5,833 bases of DNA, taken from Candidatus Levyibacteriota bacterium. Lineage in GTDB: Bacteria > Patescibacteria > Microgenomatia > Levybacterales > UBA12049. Position numbers and translations under genes: made by a program. The DNA is taken from NCBI GenBank assembly GCA_003173915.1, contig PPGL01000054.1, positions 1 to 5,833 of the forward strand, given 5' to 3'. Under the pieces are notes generated by a model, which saw nothing but the letters and a program-made list of their open reading frames with translations, searched no databases and was not told the DNA's origin. This document shows, piece after piece, positions 1-4,756 of the stretch (position 1 is the stretch's first letter; every line of letters starts with the position of its first letter).

Positions 1-424
1 AAGCGACTTATTACCAGACACAACTAATTCCGCTCCCTTTCTACAACTTGATCTTTTCATGCTAGCTGCTAAAGGATTGAGCCAAAATTCTTCTGTCCCG
101 ACTGTATTTGTCCGAAGTGCAAATATCCAAGGACCAAATGGAGGAAATATTACAGCTGTTGGTAGTGCAACAAGAGAAGGTCTGTTTTACCCCCTATCAT
201 CACATTATGAATTTGGTATAACGCCAGAAAAAACCTTAATAGAGAAACTAGACGAACTGATTGCGCTTTCTCAAGAAAGAATTTCCGAAGAAAAGTTTGA
301 AGCAGAAGTAAGTGAAGCATGGAAAAAATATCTAAAAGAACGAGGAAAAACAATGAGAAGTGGACGAAGAACAATTGGTCGAGTAGAAGAAGGGATAGAA
401 GAAGAAATTAAGGATCAGTTTTAA
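1..424 (+). CDS. 3' end of an unrecognised gene (5' truncated by window)
   Basis: The frame is open from base 2 to the TAA at 422-424, giving 140 visible residues, so the gene most likely begins before the window. An ATG at 59 could be a start, but it has no Shine-Dalgarno before it and the frame is open upstream, so I favour an internal Met. The visible N-terminal two thirds look globular, with hydrophobic stretches such as PTVFVRSANIQGPNGG and a segment REGLFYPLSSHYEFG. From about the middle to the end it becomes strongly charged and probably helical (many Glu, Lys and Arg), ending in a basic RSGRR patch and then an acidic tail (EEGIEEEIKDQF). I do not recognise the family and assign no function. 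It converges on the DipZ-like gene with a 36-base gap in which I see no hairpin terminator. Confidence 0.6.
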   Translation, partial: SDLLPDTTNSAPFLQLDLFMLAAKGLSQNSSVPTVFVRSANIQGPNGGNITAVGSATREGLFYPLSSHYEFGITPEKTLIEKLDELIALSQERISEEKFEAEVSEAWKKYLKERGKTMRSGRRTIGRVEEGIEEEIKDQF

Positions 425-460
425 TTTATCTTCCAAATAATTTCTCAATAATTACAAACC

Positions 461-2197
461 TTACCCAAACGTAAATGCAAATGCTTGAGTACCTGGAGTC
501 TGAAACTCAAGTTTTAGAATATGTTGGCCTGATTTTCTATGAAGATCAATAAGATTGTATAATCTATCCGAATCCACGGTAATTATTCCATTCTTAACAT
601 CTGTTCCTGCAACTGCATCTGATATAGGTTTTCCATCAAGAAAAACTTTTACAGTCGAACTAGCATTTTGAGACGCTGGACGAAGCACAAGAAATACTTT
701 GTCAGAATAAAAATTATAATTAAGCACTGCATTCGTCCCAGAAGTTGCATTTTCTGAGGAAATTGTCCATTGTCCACCAAAACTAAATGAATTCTGGGGA
801 AGACTATCAGAAAGAGTAAAATTTTGAGTTCCATTTCCAGTATTTCCTGTTGGATAATAATATTGCATTCTATCAGAATTTAAATATGTTTCTGGTGAAA
901 GCTGCGTTGTTGGTGTTTGGTCGGGGATAGAATCAAGCTTATCTGAAACATTTTTTCCTGCCTCTTTAAGAAGTTGTTGGATTGCCATTTCGGTTTTGTC
1001 GTATTCTCCTTCTCCAAATTCCTCACGGCGAATAACTCCATGTGCATCGATTAAATACTCTGCAGGCCAATATTCGTTGTTGTAATTCGTCCATGTTGCG
1101 TAATTATTATCCTGTGCAACTGGGTAATGGATGTTATATATTTTTATTGCATTCAAGACGTTGTTAGTCTCGTGTTCAAAAGCAAATTCAGGAGTATGCA
1201 CTCCAATAACAACAAATCCTTTATCTTTATACTTGTCATACCAGGATGTTACATGAGGAAGTGTGCGAATACAATTAATACATGTATATGTCCAAAAATC
1301 TACAAGGACAACTTTCCCTTTCAAATCTGCAATTGAATAAGGACGATCTGTATTGAGCCAATTTGTAATTCCAACAAAATCCGGAGCAGGCGTGTTAGCA
1401 TTAAACAGTCCACCTGTTTGCTTTACACTTGTTGAAGGCTTTGTATTTTTTAGATTGTTCAGCTCGTTTTTTACTGCAGAATTGTCTTCTAAATTTGTCA
1501 AAAATTGGCTGTAGGATGGAACTACATTTAAAAGCTTTGCTTCAAGCACAACATCAGCATTAGTAAATATCAGAACAGCTGTCGCAAGCATAATAATACC
1601 AAAAACTTGTTGAATTTTCCCTGTGTATGGAGATAGTTTTTTTGATTTTGTAAATACACGATTTCCAAGCGTTGCAAAGAAAAATAATGGGATGCCTACA
1701 CCTACAATATATGCGATTGTTACAAACACAACAGATAAAGAAATTCTTGCAGTTGCAGAAAGAGTAACAATTGTTGCAAGAATTGGTCCTGCACAAGGAG
1801 CCCAAACAATTCCTAAAGCAAGTCCACTCAAAAATCCTGACCAAAAACCTGTCGTTTGTTTGCCTTGTTGCAGCTGAAATTTCCCAGCAAGCCGGCTAAC
1901 CCATCCTTCTAAAACTTGCGAAAATGCTGGAACAATAAGAACAATTGCAAGAATACTAATAACAATAACCGCAAGCAGTCGTAAAATTCCTGCGTCAAAT
2001 CCAAACGCCTTTACAGCAAGAGAAAGAAAAAGCGTAAGAAGACCAAAACTGATACAAATACCAAGCGTTATGCCAAGAGGTTTTTTATGTCCGCCAGTTG
2101 ATGAAGAAGCAAGAACAATAGGTAAAATTGGCCAAATACATGGAGCTGCAATGGTAACAAGTCCAGATAAAAATGCAAAAAAAAGTAAAAGAATCAT
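461..2197 (-). CDS. dipZ: DipZ-type CcdA/thioredoxin fusion, transmembrane thiol-disulfide electron transporter
   Basis: This 578-residue membrane protein should pass electrons from cytoplasmic thioredoxin through a CcdA-type membrane domain to an outward-facing thioredoxin domain. Residues 1-215 form about six membrane segments carrying the paired CcdA cysteines, Cys20 in APCIWPILP and Cys135 in WAPCAGPI. Residues about 266-415 form a TlpA/thioredoxin-like domain with the active site WTYTCINCIRTLPH (Cys306, Cys309) and a probable cis-proline at Pro378 in EYWPAEYLID. After a linker comes a beta-rich C-terminal domain (about 440-578), matching the CcdA-thioredoxin-CBM-like order of Mycobacterium tuberculosis DipZ (Rv2874). 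The start is fixed by an in-frame TAA four codons upstream, with only CTA, CTT and AGT between. No Shine-Dalgarno is visible. The upstream neighbour is the COG4315 protein, 143 bases away on the same strand, so co-transcription is possible. No cytochrome c or other client is present here, so the substrate is unknown. Confidence 0.93.
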   Translation of the reverse strand: MILLLFFAFLSGLVTIAAPCIWPILPIVLASSSTGGHKKPLGITLGICISFGLLTLFLSLAVKAFGFDAGILRLLAVIVISILAIVLIVPAFSQVLEGWVSRLAGKFQLQQGKQTTGFWSGFLSGLALGIVWAPCAGPILATIVTLSATARISLSVVFVTIAYIVGVGIPLFFFATLGNRVFTKSKKLSPYTGKIQQVFGIIMLATAVLIFTNADVVLEAKLLNVVPSYSQFLTNLEDNSAVKNELNNLKNTKPSTSVKQTGGLFNANTPAPDFVGITNWLNTDRPYSIADLKGKVVLVDFWTYTCINCIRTLPHVTSWYDKYKDKGFVVIGVHTPEFAFEHETNNVLNAIKIYNIHYPVAQDNNYATWTNYNNEYWPAEYLIDAHGVIRREEFGEGEYDKTEMAIQQLLKEAGKNVSDKLDSIPDQTPTTQLSPETYLNSDRMQYYYPTGNTGNGTQNFTLSDSLPQNSFSFGGQWTISSENATSGTNAVLNYNFYSDKVFLVLRPASQNASSTVKVFLDGKPISDAVAGTDVKNGIITVDSDRLYNLIDLHRKSGQHILKLEFQTPGTQAFAFTFG

Positions 2198-2204
2198 ACT
2201 AAGT

Positions 2205-2232
2205 AGTTAATAGTTGATAGTTAATAGTCAAT
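2205..2232. repeat. Four tandem 7-bp units upstream of dipZ
   Basis: On the plus strand the units are AGTTAAT, AGTTGAT, AGTTAAT and AGTCAAT, consensus AGTYRAT, with no spacer. The array ends 8 bases before the dipZ start codon on the minus strand. An 8-base part of it (ATAGTTAA, 2217-2224) recurs inverted as TTAACTAT at 2285-2292, and ATAAACC occurs directly at 2231-2237 and 2291-2297, so the whole spacer is repeat-structured. Read on the minus strand it contains TTGACT, but no good -10 lies at the right distance. Confidence 0.8.
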
Positions 2233-2315
2233 AAACCATATGAACTCTCTGCTAAAATATTTTCTTACCAGTAACCCTTTACTCTTAACTATAAACCAAA
2301 CGTAATGCCCTCCGA

Positions 2316-2330
2316 TCCCGCTGAGCGGGA
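2316..2330. repeat. GC-rich palindrome in the COG4315/dipZ spacer
   Basis: TCCCGCTGAGCGGGA is a perfect odd palindrome: seven complementary bases on each side of a central G. Physically it could fold as a 6-bp stem with a 3-base loop. Two further outer pairs (2313-2314 with 2332-2333) match after one mismatch. It stands out as GC-rich in AT-rich DNA and lies 10 bases after the stop of the COG4315 gene. No T-run follows on the minus strand, so it is not a classical intrinsic terminator. It could protect or trim the mRNA 3' end. The hexamer AACGTA lies on both sides (2299-2304 and 2335-2340), which would fit a small inserted palindromic element. Confidence 0.75.
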
Positions 2331-2340
2331 CCGCAACGTA

Positions 2341-2844
2341 TTACTTTACAACGTGCCAGACTCCACCAACTCCATCTCCTGTCATATCACCTGGTTTTTT
2401 ATCACCAACGTAATAATAAAGAGGCATACCTTTATAGGTATATTGCATTGATCCGTCTGCTTTTTTCATTGTACCAAGATTTTCAGGAAGACTTGTTGGA
2501 ACTTGTCCTGAAACCATAAATGGTGGCCAATTCAACAAACATTGACCTGTACAGCTGCTTGTATTTTTTGTGTCTTTATCAAATGTATATAACGTCATTC
2601 CCTTTGCATCTGTTAAGATGTTTGTTCCTTTTGCCATCATGACAATATTTGCAGCCATCATTGCCTGTTGCGCTTTCATAAGATTTTCATTTGCCATCTT
2701 TTTGGCATCATCCATTTGTTTTTGCACCATCATTTTGTAATCTTCCATTTTGACAGTTGCTCTTGATCTTTCAAACCAAAAACCAGCAAATGCTCCTACA
2801 AAAAGTGCAACGACGATTAAAATAACTGCTGTTGCTTTATTCAT
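2341..2844 (-). CDS. Membrane-anchored Met-rich COG4315 / PF03640-type protein
   Basis: The protein has 167 residues. Residues 5-24 are one hydrophobic segment with no lipobox cysteine, so it is probably a signal anchor with the rest outside the cell. Residues 31-70 are a charged helix, likely coiled coil, with 10 Met in 40 residues. Residues 76-167 match the 'secreted repeat of unknown function' family (PF03640/COG4315): two similar units beginning ILTDAKGMTLYTFDKD and MQYTYKGMPLYYYVGD, a CTGQC pair (Cys98, Cys102) followed by LNWPPF, and a terminal GGVWHVV. The biochemical role of this family is not firmly known to me. Cys, Met and His content makes metal or redox binding plausible. The start is fixed by an in-frame TGA three codons upstream and by a strong Shine-Dalgarno. 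It precedes the DipZ-like gene, which may act on its CxxxC cysteines; that link is inference. Confidence 0.88.
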   Translation of the reverse strand: MNKATAVILIVVALFVGAFAGFWFERSRATVKMEDYKMMVQKQMDDAKKMANENLMKAQQAMMAANIVMMAKGTNILTDAKGMTLYTFDKDTKNTSSCTGQCLLNWPPFMVSGQVPTSLPENLGTMKKADGSMQYTYKGMPLYYYVGDKKPGDMTGDGVGGVWHVVK

Positions 2845-2850
2845 CTTATT

Positions 2851-2859
2851 TCACCTCCT
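2851..2859 (-). promoter_or_regulatory. Strong Shine-Dalgarno of the COG4315 gene
   Basis: On the minus strand AGGAGGTGA is an almost full match to the anti-Shine-Dalgarno sequence. AGGAGG lies 9 bases before the ATG. It is the only convincing ribosome binding site in the window; the other complete genes lack one. Confidence 0.88.
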
Positions 2860-2876
2860 TTTCCTTACTCTCACAA

Positions 2877-2905
2877 AGCATAATCAAGAAAAAGGAGCGC
2901 GTCAA
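2877..2905 (-). promoter_or_regulatory. Sigma-70-type promoter for the COG4315 gene
   Basis: Minus-strand TTGACG (2905-2900) and TATGCT (2882-2877) are separated by exactly 17 bases. Transcription would start near 2870, giving a leader of about 26 bases that contains the Shine-Dalgarno. The gene can therefore be expressed separately from the carboxypeptidase and PH-like genes upstream. The call rests on consensus match and position only. Confidence 0.68.
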
Positions 2906-2916
2906 GTACAGTGTAC
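2906..2916. promoter_or_regulatory. Operator-like palindrome abutting the -35 box
   Basis: GTACAGTGTAC is a perfect odd palindrome (GTACA, G, TGTAC) lying directly upstream of the -35 hexamer of the COG4315 promoter, and 3 bases after the stop of the PH-like gene. Its position suits a regulator binding site. It resembles, but does not match, the TACA-two bases-TGTA operators of BlaI/CopY repressors, having one central base instead of two. No regulator gene lies in the window. An 11-base palindrome in AT-rich DNA can also occur by chance. Confidence 0.4.
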
Positions 2917-2919
2917 ATT

Positions 2920-3603
2920 TTATTGTCCTAATTTTTGCAGTTTGTCAACAATCTCGGGTACTGAAAGCATTCCTAGTTCAATATTTTGAGATTTTGCTAC
3001 AATAATTCCTTGAATAATTTGTTTGGCTTTTAGCGCATCTTTCTTTTTTAAATTACCTACAGAAACATATTCTCCGTTGCTTCTTTTAATTATCAATCGG
3101 GCCAAAAATCCTGCATATGTTACTTCAACATGTGAAATATCTGAAATTAATACAGAATGTATCGCCTCTGAGGAAAAAAATTCTCTTTGCCGCTTTGTTA
3201 CTTTTAACTGGTCAATAGTAAATTCATCAGGAAATAGATCAAATGGAAAAAGAGATTTGCATCTAAAAAGAACTCGCGCAGACTTTTCTGCTATGACATT
3301 TGCTTGTTCTTGTTGAATTATTTTTTTTACATCGCCCGTTGACTTAGTATTTTGGTTGGATTGTGAATCTTCTGCCACTTTTCTTTCTACCTCAGTCTTT
3401 TGTCCTTCAGTAAATGGATTCCACTGAGATATATCACGAAAACTTCTTGTCTGACTCTTTTTATCGCTGAATTCTTGTTGTACTTTTGCAATAGAACTTT
3501 GATTCGAACTAGAATTTTGCTTATTTTCTTGATTTGGAGGAGCAGACTCTTCTATTTGTGTCTTTTGAGATTGTTCTGGTAAGGTTCTTCTATCCCGTGT
3601 CAT
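2920..3603 (-). CDS. Unrecognised protein: disordered N-terminus, PH-like C-terminal domain
   Basis: The protein has 227 residues and no signal peptide or membrane segment. Residues 1-90 are rich in Gln, Ser, Asn, Glu and Lys and look disordered. Residues 91-110 are a likely helix. Residues about 111-203 alternate short hydrophobic strands with turns (LFRCKSLFPFDLFPDEFTI, then KVTKRQREFF, SVLISDISHVEVTY, ARLIIKRSNGEYVSVGNL) and end in a helix (KKKDALKAKQIIQGIIV). This is the strand-then-helix order of bacterial PH-like domains. A last helical stretch follows (VPEIVDKLQKLG). The PH assignment is from pattern only and the binding partner is unknown. The start is fixed by an in-frame TAA three codons upstream. 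No Shine-Dalgarno is visible. The carboxypeptidase gene ends 46 bases upstream on the same strand, so the two may be co-transcribed. Confidence 0.82.
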   Translation of the reverse strand: MTRDRRTLPEQSQKTQIEESAPPNQENKQNSSSNQSSIAKVQQEFSDKKSQTRSFRDISQWNPFTEGQKTEVERKVAEDSQSNQNTKSTGDVKKIIQQEQANVIAEKSARVLFRCKSLFPFDLFPDEFTIDQLKVTKRQREFFSSEAIHSVLISDISHVEVTYAGFLARLIIKRSNGEYVSVGNLKKKDALKAKQIIQGIIVAKSQNIELGMLSVPEIVDKLQKLGQ

Positions 3604-3649
3604 AACATCTTAAGTGTCGTAAAGAAATATAAAAATTTCGTATGAGTAA

Positions 3650-4612
3650 TTAACCATGCATTGGAGGAGTAATATGTAATTTTTTTAGAGAATAATCCAA
3701 AAGCTCTTTCATATCATCTCTTCTATCTTCACTTCCCAAAACAATTCCAATAATCTTGTGACCCCCGTAGTCTAAATAAGTAACAAGGCACAGCCCGGCT
3801 TCTGGAGTATATCCTGTTTTGACTCCTTTTACTCCTGGATATGTCGTTAGTAAATTTGTTTCATTTGAAAGATCATATTCCTTGTGTGTTTGTGTTTGGG
3901 AAAGTGTAATCTCGTCGGTTGCAACAATCGTCCTGAAATCACTAAATGTGGTAAGCGCATAACGAGTAAGAGTAAGTAAATCGTATGCTGTTGTAAATTG
4001 ATTTCCATCTCCTTCAAGTCCTGTTGGGTTGGTAAAGTGAGTATTAGTTAATCCAAGGGCTTTTGCCTTATTATTCATTGCAGAAATAAATGCATCTCTT
4101 CCTCCGGAAAAATTTTCAGCAAGCACTTCTGCTGCATCATTACCAGAATGCAAAATAAGACCGAACAATAATTCCTTTTCAGAAAGAACCTCTCCTTCTG
4201 TAAGTCCCATGCTATCTTCACCAACTAATGCATCTTTTGTAACAATGTATGCATCATCTTTTTTAGGATGCTCTAGTGCTATTACTGCTGTCATAATTTT
4301 TGTAAGCGATGCCATAGGAAGCTTTGCATCTGGACTCATTTCAAAAAGTGTAGTATTTGTTGTAAGATCGTATGACAGAGCGCTTTTCGCAGTGATCGAA
4401 AGTTGTTGTCCCAAAGCAAAAGCAAACATATTTTTAACAGGTGTCCATATATCAAGTGTTGTTACTTCGTTATTAAATGTCCGAGCTAAAAAAGAGGGAA
4501 GTGGAGAAAGAATTTGTCCTGAAGTTGAGGAAAAAAGTGGAAAGACAGTCCAAGAGATAATTCCACCAAGAATCATGAGTATAAGAAGTATCCATACGTA
4601 CATTCTCGACAT
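3650..4612 (-). CDS. dacA: D-alanyl-D-alanine carboxypeptidase, peptidase family S11 (PBP5-like)
   Basis: This 320-residue penicillin-binding protein removes the terminal D-Ala from peptidoglycan stem pentapeptides outside the membrane, limiting cross-linking. All three active-site motifs are present: Ser102-x-x-Lys105 (ASLTK, nucleophile and base), Ser156-Gly-Asn158 (HSGND), and Lys265-Thr-Gly (VKTGYT). Residues about 5-26 form one hydrophobic segment without an obvious cleavage site, so it is probably anchored at its N-terminus. It ends about 50 residues after KTG and lacks the beta-rich C-terminal domain and amphipathic tail of E. coli PBP5, making it a minimal S11 enzyme. An in-frame TAA two codons upstream limits the start to Met1 or Met4. 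Met1 fits the promoter geometry, while neither has a Shine-Dalgarno. The symbol is conventional; the sequence does not separate dacA from dacC, dacD or dacF paralogues. It diverges from obg. Confidence 0.95.
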   Translation of the reverse strand: MSRMYVWILLILMILGGIISWTVFPLFSSTSGQILSPLPSFLARTFNNEVTTLDIWTPVKNMFAFALGQQLSITAKSALSYDLTTNTTLFEMSPDAKLPMASLTKIMTAVIALEHPKKDDAYIVTKDALVGEDSMGLTEGEVLSEKELLFGLILHSGNDAAEVLAENFSGGRDAFISAMNNKAKALGLTNTHFTNPTGLEGDGNQFTTAYDLLTLTRYALTTFSDFRTIVATDEITLSQTQTHKEYDLSNETNLLTTYPGVKGVKTGYTPEAGLCLVTYLDYGGHKIIGIVLGSEDRRDDMKELLDYSLKKLHITPPMHG

Positions 4613-4618
4613 TTTTTA

Positions 4619-4647
4619 ATCATACAAAGAGAGCATCAGCTTGACAA
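4619..4647 (-). promoter_or_regulatory. Promoter for the carboxypeptidase gene, predicted leaderless
   Basis: Minus-strand TTGTCA (4647-4642) and TATGAT (4624-4619) are 17 bases apart. Only six bases (TAAAAA) lie between the -10 and the ATG, so transcription should start at or within a base or two of the A of the start codon. That leaves no room for a ribosome binding site, consistent with none being visible. Confidence 0.65.
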
Positions 4648-4650
4648 GTG

Positions 4651-4678
4651 TTAGCAATTAACATTGTTAGACTGCTAA
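4651..4678. repeat. Inverted repeat between the divergent promoters
   Basis: TTAGCA (4651-4656) and TGCTAA (4673-4678) are complementary arms 16 bases apart, and TGTTAG occurs directly at 4649-4654 and 4665-4670. The element lies just upstream of the carboxypeptidase -35 and about 44 bases before the obg -35. It could be a regulator site serving both, but six-base arms in AT-rich DNA are weak evidence. Confidence 0.3.
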
Positions 4679-4721
4679 AATTATCGCATTTTTTTCTACT
4701 CCTGCTTTTGTGACTCACATT

Positions 4722-4750
4722 TTGTACTCAAGGACATATTTTGGTAAAAT
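4722..4750 (+). promoter_or_regulatory. Promoter for obg, extended -10, predicted leaderless
   Basis: TTGTAC (4722-4727) and TAAAAT (4745-4750) are 17 bases apart, and TGG directly before the -10 makes it an extended -10. Six bases (AAAGAA) separate the -10 from the ATG, placing the expected start of transcription at about 4757, the A of the start codon. No Shine-Dalgarno is present. Confidence 0.63.
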
Positions 4751-4756
4751 AAAGAA

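Noticed and set aside
425..460. Possible bidirectional terminator between the converging genes
   Set aside because: The spacer holds direct repeats (AATAATT twice) but no complementary arms that could form a stem.
1560..1877. Cys-rich minus-strand frame and an overlapping plus-strand frame within dipZ
   Set aside because: Both overlap the CcdA membrane domain, which is clearly coding in another frame. The cysteine richness comes from reading membrane-segment codons out of frame.
4209..4619. 136-codon plus-strand reading frame opposite the carboxypeptidase gene
   Set aside because: It lies wholly against the S11 gene, whose catalytic motifs are intact on the minus strand; its composition is that of a shadow frame.
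4641..4669. Perfect TTGACA on the plus strand at 4641-4646, a possible extra rightward promoter sharing its -35 with the leftward one
   Set aside because: At 17 or 18 bases downstream there is only TTGTTA or TGTTAG, poor -10 boxes. The better obg promoter lies closer to the gene.
4651..4695. Inverted repeat followed by a T-run, considered as a plus-strand intrinsic terminator
   Set aside because: The T-run starts well after the second arm, the loop is 16 bases with a 6-bp AT-rich stem, and no plus-strand gene ends upstream of it.
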